Assembly: GCF_000970685.1 (NCBI RefSeq) | Contig: NZ_LAJB01000011.1 | Location: 101,116-165,115, forward strand | Length of the DNA: 64,000 nucleotides | Direction: 5' to 3' | DNA from: Domibacillus indicus | Lineage (GTDB): Bacteria; Bacillota; Bacilli; Bacillales; Domibacillaceae | In this document: positions 1 to 8,009 of the stretch, in pieces | Numbering within the stretch: the first letter of the stretch is position 1 | How the letters are laid out: each line of letters opens with the position of its first letter | The notes under the pieces: model-generated | Databases searched by the model: none | The model's input: only the letters and a program-made list of their open reading frames with translations | What the model was told of the DNA's origin: nothing | Position numbers and translations under genes: made by a program

Positions 1-32
1 AACCGGGTTTCATTTGAAAAATCAACTGACAT
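1..32 (-). CDS. 5' end of an unidentified CDS downstream of the ThiF/MoeB gene (partial)
   Basis: A good Shine-Dalgarno (AGGAGGGAAAG) precedes an ATG whose first ten codons read MSVDFSNETR before the window ends. It starts 13 bases after the stop of the ThiF/MoeB-type gene on the same strand, so it is probably the next gene of that operon. Ten residues are too few to name the family. A cofactor (molybdopterin or thiamine) role is only a guess from the neighbour. Confidence 0.55.
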   Translation of the reverse strand, partial: MSVDFSNETR

Positions 33-45
33 GCTTTCCCTCCTA

Positions 46-1065
46 TCAGCCAAACAGCTGATTATATAGTTTCATTGCCTGTTTCACATCCTGAAGGCCA
101 TGAAAAAACAAACGGCCATTTTTAAAAAGAACAATCCGGCTTTCCTCTGTCAGGATTTGCAGAAAATAAGGCGTCCGCTTTTGCGGCAGCTCCAATTTAC
201 GGGCAATTTTTTCCCCATCGTCAAGCGTCAATTTCCGGCCTGAACCGGGAGTCAGCTGAATCGTATCACGGCCGCACAGAAGCGCCGCCTTTGTCTCTTC
301 TGATTGATTCAAGGCAGGATAGGTCCGCTTTGCACCGCAAGCCGGGCAATCCGGACGCTTCATCTTTCGGATGCCGAAAGAATGCTGCTCATTTGTCCAT
401 GAATCGACCCGAAGCATTTCCGTCCGCACCGCCTTCTCATTGCCTGTCAGCCATTTCATTGCTTCCGCACACTGGAAAGCCGCGGTTAGATGCACAGCCG
501 GCGCAATCACTCCTGCCGTGTCACACGTTTCAGCAGATGAGGGGATAACGGGAAGAAGACAGCGGAAGCAGGGGCCTTCTTCTGGCAAAAACGGCATTAC
601 CATACTCGTTGAGCCGACACAGGCTCCATAGATCCAGGGAGTTTGATGCTTCATGCTGGCATCATTTATGACGAGCCGCGTTTCAAAATTATCCGTGCCA
701 TCAAGAAGGAGATCGCTTTTTTGGGCAAGCTGCTCAATTAACGCGGCATCCGCATGATCCATCCACGTTTCAATCTCCAGACGGCTGTTAACCGACTTCA
801 GCCGCTTTTTCGCCGCTTCAACCTTGGGGACCATCTCCCTGGCGTCTTCTTCTGTATAAAGAGGCTGCCGGTGCAAATTCGATAATTCTACATAGTCACG
901 GTCAACAAGCAAAAGCTTCCCTATGCCCGCGCGCGCCAATGTGTCTGCTGCTGCAGAGCCGAGCGCGCCGCAGCCAATAATGGCTGCAGTGGAATTCGCA
1001 AGCTTTCTTTGGCCCTCTATACCAATCGGATAGAAATTTTGCTGCTTTTCAAACCGGTTTTCCAT
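46..1065 (-). CDS. moeB: ThiF/MoeB/HesA family adenylyltransferase (E1-like)
   Basis: Family role: ATP-dependent C-terminal adenylation of a small sulfur-carrier protein (MoaD or ThiS) in molybdopterin or thiamine synthesis, in the cytoplasm. The 339-residue protein has the nucleotide-binding glycine motif IIGCGALGS near residue 30, the LVDRDYVELSNLHRQ segment near 55-70, DGTDNFETR near 120, and two cysteine pairs (CFRC and CPAC) that should hold the structural zinc. After the E1 fold there is a C-terminal extension of about 80 residues, as in Bacillus MoeB/ThiF proteins of similar length. The ATG follows GGAAGAGGTGGGG. MoeB cannot be separated from ThiF on sequence alone; no other cofactor gene is complete in the window. 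Confidence 0.85.
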   Translation of the reverse strand: MENRFEKQQNFYPIGIEGQRKLANSTAAIIGCGALGSAAADTLARAGIGKLLLVDRDYVELSNLHRQPLYTEEDAREMVPKVEAAKKRLKSVNSRLEIETWMDHADAALIEQLAQKSDLLLDGTDNFETRLVINDASMKHQTPWIYGACVGSTSMVMPFLPEEGPCFRCLLPVIPSSAETCDTAGVIAPAVHLTAAFQCAEAMKWLTGNEKAVRTEMLRVDSWTNEQHSFGIRKMKRPDCPACGAKRTYPALNQSEETKAALLCGRDTIQLTPGSGRKLTLDDGEKIARKLELPQKRTPYFLQILTEESRIVLFKNGRLFFHGLQDVKQAMKLYNQLFG

Positions 1066-1188
1066 TTCCCCACCTCTTCCTTTTTAAAGCTTATATATAT
1101 GGAGGCATCCTGCCTGCTTTTCATCAAATCTAAATTCTGTTTTTTCATTTTAACATAATCTAATTATCCCCGCGCTTTTGAAAACTGA

Positions 1189-1216
1189 AGGGCGCCTCCG
1201 AATAATGAGGCGCCCT
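1189..1216. terminator. Rho-independent terminator of the chemotaxis receptor gene
   Basis: The arms GGGCGCCTC and GAGGCGCCC form a 9-bp GC-rich stem. Six T residues follow on the plus strand and a weaker T-rich run follows on the minus strand, so it may act in both directions. It sits just past the stop of the receptor gene. Confidence 0.75.
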
Positions 1217-1222
1217 TTTTTA

Positions 1223-3382
1223 TTATCCTTTTGACAATGTAAATTTATCAATTGTTCTTCTGAGGACTTCCACTACCAGAGAGCTTTGTTCCGAGTCAAA
1301 ACGTACCTCTTTAATGAGCTCGGCCATTTTCCCGGTTGATTCATCCACCTGCTCCACCGTCCGGGCATTTTGCTCGTTGATTACCGCGATGTTCCCGATG
1401 ATATCTTTCATCTGGTCCGTGACATCCGGCTGTGAGTCCGAGCTCTGCACCATAGAAAGAAGCACATTTTGAACATTGTGGACCACATCAACTCCGCTCG
1501 CTACTTCTTCACTGCTGTCACCAATCGCTGAACGAACCTGCGCGGAGCTTTGTTCAATTTGGTCAAGTGTGTTACTTATTTCTTTGGTTGCGCTGGTTGT
1601 TTGGTCAGCAAGTTTACGGATTTCAAGAGCAACCACTCCAAATCCTTTTCCATATTTGCCCGCACGTGCCGCTTCAATTGCAGCATTCAGCGCCAGCAGG
1701 TTTGTCTGGTAAGCAATTTCATTAATTGTGCCGACAATACTGCCGATGCTGCCTGATAACTTTTTAAACTGATTAGTGATGAACATTGCTTCATTGACTT
1801 TGCCGACAATCACATCCATCTTATTATTAATTCCAGCTACTTCGTGCTGTGCATGTGCAAGCTGGTCCTGGGACTGCTGCTCAAGCTGTGACAGCGTAAT
1901 GCTCACCTGGTCAACCTGCCCCATTGCCTGCTTTACTTCCCGAACCTGCTGCTGAATGGCTTCAAGCATTTCACCCATTTGTTCAATAACAAGAAGAGAG
2001 TCCTCTTCAGCAAATCCCGCTTTTTCACGAAGAGATTGATTGGTTTCCTCCACATCGAGCGCTGCTGCTTTTACTTTCCTCATCAGCTCGTCCTGGCTGT
2101 CGATCAAATTGTTTACCCAGCGGCCAAGTGCACCTGTTTCATCATGAAACAACAGCTTTGAATCAAGCCGGCTTGTTAAATCTCCGCCGCCTTCTGCGAT
2201 AGCCCGCGTAATATCGGTCATTTTTCGAAGTCTTTCAATGATGGGCTGCAGGCTTCTTTTATAGAAAACAGCCGAAACTCCGGCCCCGTATGCAAGTCCG
2301 ATTAAGACGTCTGCCCACACCGGTATAAAAGGTGTCATTCTTAATGACTGCTGAAGAAGAATGCCGGCAAATAAAAATAACATAAATTGCTTGATGAGAC
2401 GCCAGCCAATCGACCGTGTACGGTAAACTTCTTCTAAATCCCCTTCACACATCATTCCCCAGACGTCCGGGGAGCCGGGCATTTGAAATGTCACCCCTTT
2501 ACCAATAACAGGAATATGCCGGTAATCGGAGTAACCGGGAAATTCAACAAATAAATTACTCCCATTCCGTATGGTATTGGCTACACCCGGATGAAGTTCA
2601 TTTGTGGCAGGGTCTGTAAACCGAATTTCAAATTCGGTATGATTTTGAATACGAACAGTTCCCCATTGCTTTGTATGTATGCCATCTTTTAAATTTTCTC
2701 CGTGCGTAAATGTCCGGTCTTCAAAGCGGCTGCGTGACAAAGCCGTGCCGGGGATAATAGAGGAATTAAAGTTAGATTTGGCCATAAATAAATAATTATC
2801 GCCGGAATCGGGATAAATGTGGCCCGCTTCACGCTGAATCAAATCACCCAGTACATCGTTTGGAATGCGGGCCGCGATTAATTGCTTTACTTGCCCTTTC
2901 TCTGTAACCGGCTGTAAAAAAAACAATGTGACTTCATCATGAAAATGAGAGGATTTCGATCCGATTTTTCCTGTATCCGGATCTATATAAGGGCCCAGAA
3001 GAAACGGTTTTTGTCCGCGAAACGCTTCATTCGCTGCTTTACAAATGCCTGAATCCGACTGCTGCCCTCTGCGCCCGGAAAAAGTCGAACAATCAACAGA
3101 ACCGGCTTCATTTAAAATAAACAGCTCCGTTGCGTAGCGGTTTTTTTGCAGCTTTTTCAGTAAATAAGCATCGCACTCCCGCGGTGAAATATGGGGCCAT
3201 TCCTGTGCCATCTTTCCAAGAAAATACCATTGTTCTTCTGCCCATTCGGTTAACAGCATCATTCTTGTACGGGCGATACCTTCAAACACTTCTTCTACGG
3301 ATTCTTTTGTACTCCGGTTTAACCGGTATGACCACCAGAGCGGAAGCCCTTCTTTTATATCCAGCCATCCGAACATGCTCAT
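1223..3382 (-). CDS. Methyl-accepting chemotaxis protein with sensor region ahead of the membrane helices
   Basis: About 719 residues. From the N-terminus: a soluble region of about 330 residues with no leading membrane helix, two hydrophobic helices near 330-347 and 354-374, a HAMP-like stretch, then a coiled coil and the receptor signalling tip ([20 protein letters not shown] near 550-570). The C-terminal half is a normal MCP signalling domain that would contact CheA/CheW. The layout is unusual: classical receptors have TM1, an extracellular sensor, then TM2. Here the large sensor region is predicted to stay in the cytoplasm. The ATG at 3382 is 8 nt after AGGCGG; GTG and ATG codons at 3391 and 3388 are alternatives. 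An inverted repeat, ATGTAA-N7-TTACAT (3401-3419), lies upstream. The ligand is unknown. Confidence 0.85.
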   Translation of the reverse strand: MSMFGWLDIKEGLPLWWSYRLNRSTKESVEEVFEGIARTRMMLLTEWAEEQWYFLGKMAQEWPHISPRECDAYLLKKLQKNRYATELFILNEAGSVDCSTFSGRRGQQSDSGICKAANEAFRGQKPFLLGPYIDPDTGKIGSKSSHFHDEVTLFFLQPVTEKGQVKQLIAARIPNDVLGDLIQREAGHIYPDSGDNYLFMAKSNFNSSIIPGTALSRSRFEDRTFTHGENLKDGIHTKQWGTVRIQNHTEFEIRFTDPATNELHPGVANTIRNGSNLFVEFPGYSDYRHIPVIGKGVTFQMPGSPDVWGMMCEGDLEEVYRTRSIGWRLIKQFMLFLFAGILLQQSLRMTPFIPVWADVLIGLAYGAGVSAVFYKRSLQPIIERLRKMTDITRAIAEGGGDLTSRLDSKLLFHDETGALGRWVNNLIDSQDELMRKVKAAALDVEETNQSLREKAGFAEEDSLLVIEQMGEMLEAIQQQVREVKQAMGQVDQVSITLSQLEQQSQDQLAHAQHEVAGINNKMDVIVGKVNEAMFITNQFKKLSGSIGSIVGTINEIAYQTNLLALNAAIEAARAGKYGKGFGVVALEIRKLADQTTSATKEISNTLDQIEQSSAQVRSAIGDSSEEVASGVDVVHNVQNVLLSMVQSSDSQPDVTDQMKDIIGNIAVINEQNARTVEQVDESTGKMAELIKEVRFDSEQSSLVVEVLRRTIDKFTLSKG

Positions 3383-3482
3383 TTTCATCACCGCCTAATA
3401 ATGTAAGTAAACATTACATGATTTTGTTATGAAAGTTATTATATTCCTGTTTTCCTTTAAATTCAATACTTTTTTCCTAAAA

Positions 3483-3523
3483 AAGCGGATGGTTTAACAA
3501 ATAATTTGTTAAACCATCCGCTT
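3483..3523. terminator. Bidirectional terminator with a perfect 20-bp stem
   Basis: Two perfect 20-base arms (3483-3502 and 3504-3523) surround a single base and are followed by a T-rich tract. It ends the ABC importer operon on the minus strand and separates it from the receptor promoter. The stem is longer than a normal terminator stem. Confidence 0.75.
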
Positions 3524-3576
3524 CTTTCTTATTTTACATACCTATTAACCAGTTCTTTTAGAATACCAATACTTCA

Positions 3577-4644
3577 TTACTTATACTCTCCAATTATTTC
3601 AACAGCTTTTTCTGTTACTTCCGTGTTAATAGCTTTATCGAAATCCAGTTCTCCCCGGATTGCCCCATTTCTTTTATACATTTCATATTGGCTGCGAATG
3701 TCCTCTGTAAACATTTTTCCGTTCGGGTCAAGTCCTGTAACAAATACTTCTTTCCATACATCCGCTTCTTTTAAAGCGGTGTACTCTGTCATAATTTCAA
3801 TGATTTCCGCTTTATCCTCGCCCTTTTTAAAGGCATCGTTGTAATCGCGGACTCCTTTTAAATAAGCTGCCATAAACCGCAGGGATACGTCCTGTTCTTC
3901 ATCGATAAATTGCGGTGAGCCAAGCACCATGGCAATTTGTGCTTCGGGTGCAAAATCCGTTGCATCGCCAAAACGGACATGAATGCCTTCTGACACTCCC
4001 TGAGTGATAAGCGGTTCAATTTGCAGAGCCGCATCAATTGAGCCGTTTTGAATCGCGGCCAGCATATTGCCAAAATCCGGCATCAATACAAACTCAACGT
4101 CACTTTCCTTTAAACCCGCTTCTTTCAGCATCAGCTGAAAAATATAATCATCTACTGCGTGCTCCGTGGAAACCGCAATTTTTCTGCCTTTTAAGTCACT
4201 GTACTCCTTAATTTCATTTTGTTTATCTGCCCCGATTACAAAAGTAAAATACGATTTTCCTTTCACGTTGTGCCCTTTATCTGCAATAATTTTCACATCA
4301 ATCCCCTGGGCAATCGCATTAAAAAAGGATGCAGAGGAAATACCTCCCGCAATATCCACTTCACCGGACGCAAGAGCCGGCAGCATATCATCACTGTTTG
4401 CAAATGTCGCAAACTCTACTTCAATATTGTAGTCATCAAAATATCCTTTTTCATTGGCAATGTAAAAGCCGGCGCCTGACGCAGAACCGTCTTCTGCGAT
4501 AATCACTTTCGTCTCTTTGCTTAAAGGAGCCAGGTCACCGGACGGGTTTTCTTTGCTTACATCGTTGTTGACCTCTACCTTTTCCTCCTCTGCGCAGCCT
4601 GCCAGCAAAACCAGCATTCCTAACATTCCCAGCCACTTTTTCAT
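3577..4644 (-). CDS. NitT/TauT-type ABC transporter substrate-binding lipoprotein
   Basis: 355 residues with a lipoprotein signal: MKKWLGMLGM then the lipobox LAGC, cysteine near 17. The mature part is an SsuA/NMT1-like periplasmic-binding fold (AGFYIANEKGYFDDYNIEVE near 58-77, LASGEVDIAGG near 91, then a long helix-rich C-terminus). It would capture a small organic solute outside the membrane and deliver it to the permease encoded at 5442-6248. Family members bind sulfonates, nitrate, taurine or thiamine precursors; the residues here do not let me choose. It is the last gene of a three-gene operon (permease, ATPase, binding protein) with gaps of 4-13 bases. Confidence 0.85.
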   Translation of the reverse strand: MKKWLGMLGMLVLLAGCAEEEKVEVNNDVSKENPSGDLAPLSKETKVIIAEDGSASGAGFYIANEKGYFDDYNIEVEFATFANSDDMLPALASGEVDIAGGISSASFFNAIAQGIDVKIIADKGHNVKGKSYFTFVIGADKQNEIKEYSDLKGRKIAVSTEHAVDDYIFQLMLKEAGLKESDVEFVLMPDFGNMLAAIQNGSIDAALQIEPLITQGVSEGIHVRFGDATDFAPEAQIAMVLGSPQFIDEEQDVSLRFMAAYLKGVRDYNDAFKKGEDKAEIIEIMTEYTALKEADVWKEVFVTGLDPNGKMFTEDIRSQYEMYKRNGAIRGELDFDKAINTEVTEKAVEIIGEYK

Positions 4645-4657
4645 CGGGCTTCCTCCT

Positions 4658-5437
4658 TTACTTTCTTGATCCCTGCACCTCTTCCTGCAAATGCCCCCAT
4701 ATCTTCAAAAACCTGTCGGCCATTTCAGGGCTGGAGCGGACATCTTCCAATTTTCTCGGGCGCGGCAGATCAACATTTATCTCCTGCACTATTTTGCCGG
4801 GCTGTGCACTCATCAGCAGTATCCGGTCACTTAAATACAGTGCTTCATCTATACTATGGGTAATAAACAAAACGGTTTTCTTCGTTTCAGACCAAATGGC
4901 TAACAGCTCTTCCTGCAAAATATACCGGTTCTGTTCATCTAAAGCGCCAAACGGCTCATCCATAAGCAGAATTTCCGGGTCATTTGCAAAGGCCCGCGCA
5001 ATGCTGACCCGCTGCTTCATCCCGCCGGACAGCTCTTTCGGATACATTTTGGCGAATTTAGAAAGCCCCACTTTATTTAGAAAGTAGGCAGTTCGTTCAT
5101 TCACGTATGCTTTTGGCAAATGGCGCATAGTAAGGCCGAACGCTACATTTTCTTCCACTGTCAGCCATGGCAGGACGCCACGTTCCTGGAAAACCATTGA
5201 CTGGCTCGGACGGTTTTGGTCGCTTTTTTTTATTTCAAAATGGCCCGAGCTCTGCTTTTCAAGTCCAGCTAGTATGCGAAGAAGTGTCGTTTTCCCACAC
5301 CCGCTCGGGCCAACGAGGCAAACAAACTCTCCCTCTGCAATATCGAGTGAGATCTTTTCAAGCGCTGTTACACTATTGCGTTTTTTATAAAACACTTTTG
5401 TTAAATTCCGGATCAATATTTTCGAATGTGAGTTCAT
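4658..5437 (-). CDS. NitT/TauT-type ABC transporter ATP-binding protein
   Basis: 259 residues with a full ABC ATPase set: Walker A GPSGCGKTT near 43-51, a Q-loop, signature LSGGMKQR near 140, Walker B LLMDEPFGALDE near 157-168, and the switch histidine in FITHSIDEAL. Members of the SsuB/TauB group power uptake by dimerising under the permease. It starts 4 bases after the permease stop and ends 13 bases before the binding-protein start, so it is co-transcribed with both. Confidence 0.9.
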   Translation of the reverse strand: MNSHSKILIRNLTKVFYKKRNSVTALEKISLDIAEGEFVCLVGPSGCGKTTLLRILAGLEKQSSGHFEIKKSDQNRPSQSMVFQERGVLPWLTVEENVAFGLTMRHLPKAYVNERTAYFLNKVGLSKFAKMYPKELSGGMKQRVSIARAFANDPEILLMDEPFGALDEQNRYILQEELLAIWSETKKTVLFITHSIDEALYLSDRILLMSAQPGKIVQEINVDLPRPRKLEDVRSSPEMADRFLKIWGHLQEEVQGSRK

Positions 5438-5441
5438 GCTG

Positions 5442-6248
5442 TCACCTCCATGGAAGTAATTTTCGCTGCAGGCCTCTCAGCAGCAGGGAAAAAATGTACC
5501 CGAAAAATGAAATAAGAATCAGCCCGACAAACATTTCTTTTAATAAAAATGCGCCGTAGGATGTCCAAATCAAGTAGCCGATTCCTGATTTTGCTCCCAT
5601 CATTTCAGCAGCGACAATTGTAAGAAGGGCAATGGCCTGGCCCATCTGAATTCCTTCCAGCATAAAGGGAAGTGCACCGGGCAGCGCAATTTTTAAAAAG
5701 AAGTCTTTTTTTCCCGCCTCATAGTTTTTCGCCACGTCCAGATAAATAGACTCAATTGAAATAACACCGGCGACTGTATTGATAACGACTGGGAAAAAGA
5801 CGCTTCCCGCAATAGTTACGACTTTTGATACTTCCCCAATTCCAAAAATAATTAAAATAATCGGCAGCAATGCAAGTGTGGGAATGGGCATGAGCGCCAT
5901 AATAAGAGGAGAAAGGAAATGTCTGATCGGCGCATATAGACCCATACATAGACCGAGGATAACTCCGGGAATAACACCGAGTAAGAATCCTGCGAAGATT
6001 CGAAATAAGGAAATATTTATGTGGTAGAACAATTCACCGCTCGTGATTAAATCAATAAATGTAGAGATAATGGCTGTAGGAGGCGGAAAAAACCGCGCAT
6101 CAATCAGCCCGCTTTGTGATAAGAACTGCCACACCAGCAAAAGAAAGATAGGGGAACAAACAGTGAGCCATGTTTTAAACCGCTTCTGTCCCTGCTGCTT
6201 ACGCCATTCCTGCTTTTCCATTTCAATGGGATTTTTCGGACCCTTCAT
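5442..6248 (-). CDS. NitT/TauT-type ABC transporter permease
   Basis: About 268 residues from the ATG at 6248, which follows GAAGAGGTGGTG; the open frame runs further upstream, but that part looks non-coding. There are about six hydrophobic helices and a BPD_transp_1-type cytoplasmic loop (EAGKKDFFLKIALPGALPFM) that would couple to the ATPase. It is the first gene of the importer operon. No riboswitch I recognise lies in the 470 bases upstream, so the substrate stays open. Confidence 0.85.
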   Translation of the reverse strand: MKGPKNPIEMEKQEWRKQQGQKRFKTWLTVCSPIFLLLVWQFLSQSGLIDARFFPPPTAIISTFIDLITSGELFYHINISLFRIFAGFLLGVIPGVILGLCMGLYAPIRHFLSPLIMALMPIPTLALLPIILIIFGIGEVSKVVTIAGSVFFPVVINTVAGVISIESIYLDVAKNYEAGKKDFFLKIALPGALPFMLEGIQMGQAIALLTIVAAEMMGAKSGIGYLIWTSYGAFLLKEMFVGLILISFFGYIFSLLLRGLQRKLLPWR

Positions 6249-6454
6249 TTTCACCACCTCTTCTTCAAAATATATGCAGGAAGCTGAAAATGTGTGCCCC
6301 GGACAAACACCCGTCACTAAAAGCAGCATAGTAGGCTGCGGGCTGGCGGCTTCGCCCGTTCTTTTTCAGGAAAGAAGAGACGATGAACGATTAATGGCGC
6401 TTTGTTCCTTATGAAGAAGGAAGAAAAACAAATTTTGCTGTTTTCCTCCCCACA

Positions 6455-6595
6455 AAGACGGCAGGCGCGGGGCACAGACTCCAATGGGACTAGCAGGACA
6501 GCTGAGATCGGTGGAGACGGCAGGCGGAAAAGAACTCAGCGTGTGCCCGTGGAACGCGAAGGTCTGCGAATGCCGTTTCACTCACCCTGGCTAAG
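6455..6595. repeat. Degenerate copy of a Bacillaceae dispersed intergenic repeat
   Basis: This non-coding stretch has the pattern of a long imperfect palindrome common between genes in Bacillaceae: a CAGACTCC...GGGAC-TAGCAGGACAGCTGAGA segment, a GACGGCAGGCGGAAAAG middle, then CAGCGTGTGCCCGTGGAACG-CGAAGG-TCTGCG, ending near TTTCACTCA. I know this layout from other Bacillus genomes; no second full copy is in the window. It shares the 470-base gap between the importer permease and the GIY-YIG gene with the relic described next. I see no convincing gene in this gap. Confidence 0.55.
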
Positions 6596-6631
6596 TACTG
6601 TTCTCATGTGCTTTTTAAGAAACAATATGTA

Positions 6632-6676
6632 AAAATCATTTGTTCAATTATGAAGTAAATAACTTTGTCTACAAAT
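6632..6676. repeat. Relic edge of the terminator-associated repeat
   Basis: The bases TAACTTTGTCTACA at 6658-6671 match the end of the MITE-like repeat at 61636-61780, where CTAACTTTGTCTACACTCT abuts a terminator hairpin. Here too a terminator hairpin (6684-6708) follows within a few bases. The preceding AAAATCATTTGTTCAATT (6632-6649) recurs exactly at 37971-37988. The TIR-bounded core is absent, so this is a remnant. Confidence 0.45.
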
Positions 6677-6683
6677 TGAAATC

Positions 6684-6708
6684 AGCCGGCTCCTGCGAGG
6701 AGCCGGCT
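6684..6708 (-). terminator. Terminator of the DUF2087/GIY-YIG operon
   Basis: Ten-base arms AGCCGGCTCC and GGAGCCGGCT flank a short loop, just downstream of the GIY-YIG stop on the minus strand. On the minus strand the T-rich run after it is weak (GATTTCAATTTG), consistent with repeat DNA having arrived next to the hairpin. Confidence 0.6.
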
Positions 6709-6718
6709 GTTTTATCAT

Positions 6719-7069
6719 TTATTTTTTCCGATGATAGCCTTTTTCCCCGTATGGCTGTGCTTTTTCCAACCATTTTTCTTCGAGCTTCTCAAGAGCCCTT
6801 TTTTCATCAAAAAAGCCTGTTTCCGGCTTTTTCAGGATTTCAAGAATCTCAAACTGAAACGCTTCCTTTCCAAATTCATTCCATTCATCCTGAAGAGCTT
6901 TATAGGTGCTTGTTCCTGCTTGAAGTTCAAATTTACGCCCTTTTAACGTTTTTATATTACGTGTGCTGCCTATAAACACTTTTCCGTTTACTGTGTTTTT
7001 AATTTGATAAATTCCTGCTTCCGACTTTGTTTCTTTGAATTGCCGCTTCAGCTCTTTTTTTCGGTCCAT
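6719..7069 (-). CDS. GIY-YIG nuclease-family protein
   Basis: About 116 residues from the ATG at 7069, which follows AAGGGAGGAATAAA. The fold signature is visible: AGIYQIKN near residue 17, KVFIGSTRNI near 30 in place of the usual YIG segment, then a helix and EAFQFEILEIL. These are the first half of a GIY-YIG domain; the rest is a short basic tail. It overlaps nothing and starts 14 bases after the stop of the HTH-DUF2087 gene, so the two form one unit. Such pairs recur in Bacillaceae as far as I know, but I know no function for the pair. It could be a nuclease or a DNA-binding accessory. Confidence 0.7.
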   Translation of the reverse strand: MDRKKELKRQFKETKSEAGIYQIKNTVNGKVFIGSTRNIKTLKGRKFELQAGTSTYKALQDEWNEFGKEAFQFEILEILKKPETGFFDEKRALEKLEEKWLEKAQPYGEKGYHRKK

Positions 7070-7082
7070 TTTTATTCCTCCC

Positions 7083-7829
7083 TTATTCACTGATACAGTA
7101 TTCGCTTCCATCAGGCGTGCGGTTTAAAAATCCGTACTCAATTAAATACCTTCTGACTTTTGCGTAATCATCAAAGACCGTTAACAGGAGCTCATTTGCT
7201 TGTTTTTCGTTATAAATTTGTCCTGGATTAAATTTTTTCGCGACTTCCCGCATAATAATCAATCTTTGCTTTTCTCTGGGCGGGAATGCCAGCAGGACGC
7301 CTTCAGGCATAAACTTTTTTATTATTTTCTCTTGTTCTTCTTTGGTGATATTGTAGCGGCTGTCGATCATTTTCGCCTGCTTATGCGGCGGAACCAGCGC
7401 GGGAGCATGCTTATCTTTTTCTTTTAATAATTCCATTATGGTTAAAAACATTTTCGCCTGCCGTTCTTTTTCTTTTAACACAAAACGATGGTTCCGAATT
7501 GTTGAAGAACTGCCAACCCCCATTTCTTCCTGAACCTCTTTATCGCTTTTCCCTTCATAAAAAAGGCGCAGCAGCTTATTTTGATGGTCTGTCAGCCCTG
7601 TCAGTTTTTTGTCCATTTCCATAACAGCTTTAAATACCGAGCCATGCTTTTCTTCAATATGAATTTTCATGTAGCGCTCCGCTTCATACAGCGTCTCTTT
7701 AAAGGGATAAATAACTCCTTTTTCAAGCTCTATCCCGCATAGCAGGCAATTAAAAGAACGCTCTTCTTCAATGTATCCTTTTTTCAATTCAGCAATCGAA
7801 GCATTCCAAAAATCTTCCGATAAACTCAT
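7083..7829 (-). CDS. Zinc-finger/HTH protein with C-terminal DUF2087 domain
   Basis: 248 residues in three parts: a putative zinc site (CLLCG near 28, paired with histidines in KIHIEEKHG near 56-63), a LuxR-like helix-turn-helix (LTDHQNKLLRLFYEGKSDKE onward, near 77-115), and a DUF2087 domain (FMPEGVLLAFPPREKQRLII near 175-195 to RRYLIEYGFLNRT near 232). DUF2087 proteins are regarded as transcription regulators of unknown target. The gene is followed closely by the GIY-YIG gene. The start has only a modest ribosome site (AAAGGTTGTG). I infer a regulatory or DNA-associated role for the pair. Confidence 0.75.
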   Translation of the reverse strand: MSLSEDFWNASIAELKKGYIEEERSFNCLLCGIELEKGVIYPFKETLYEAERYMKIHIEEKHGSVFKAVMEMDKKLTGLTDHQNKLLRLFYEGKSDKEVQEEMGVGSSSTIRNHRFVLKEKERQAKMFLTIMELLKEKDKHAPALVPPHKQAKMIDSRYNITKEEQEKIIKKFMPEGVLLAFPPREKQRLIIMREVAKKFNPGQIYNEKQANELLLTVFDDYAKVRRYLIEYGFLNRTPDGSEYCISE

Positions 7830-7900
7830 TTACTAAACACAACCTTTTTTAATCTAATTATTAACAAACATTTTATTTAATTGTTTGTAAAAAGTCAATT

Positions 7901-7926
7901 AAAAAAACCGTCCTTAAAAAAGACGG
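7901..7926 (-). terminator. Terminator of the first sucrose-6-phosphate hydrolase gene
   Basis: On the minus strand a CCGTC...GACGG hairpin is followed by seven T residues. It lies about 80 bases past the hydrolase stop and also isolates the DUF2087 promoter region. Confidence 0.65.
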
Positions 7927-8009
7927 GAATGAAAATATTTTATTTAGTTTTCTATTTCCCAATTATTTATACAGCTTCATTCAGCCTCAAGCTTGTTTAA
8001 GGCTGGCTG

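Noticed and set aside
1189..3523. Chemotaxis receptor as part of a larger chemotaxis operon
   Set aside because: Terminators on both sides; it stands alone.
5442..6329. Longer form of the permease starting at 6329
   Set aside because: The extra 27 residues are not permease-like and have no ribosome site; ATG 6248 has one.
6249..6450. Riboswitch (TPP or SAM) before the ABC importer
   Set aside because: No aptamer core found; only short hairpins such as GCAGC...GCTGC.
6402..6632. Open frame over the repeat region
   Set aside because: The sequence is a known type of dispersed repeat, with no homology or ribosome site.
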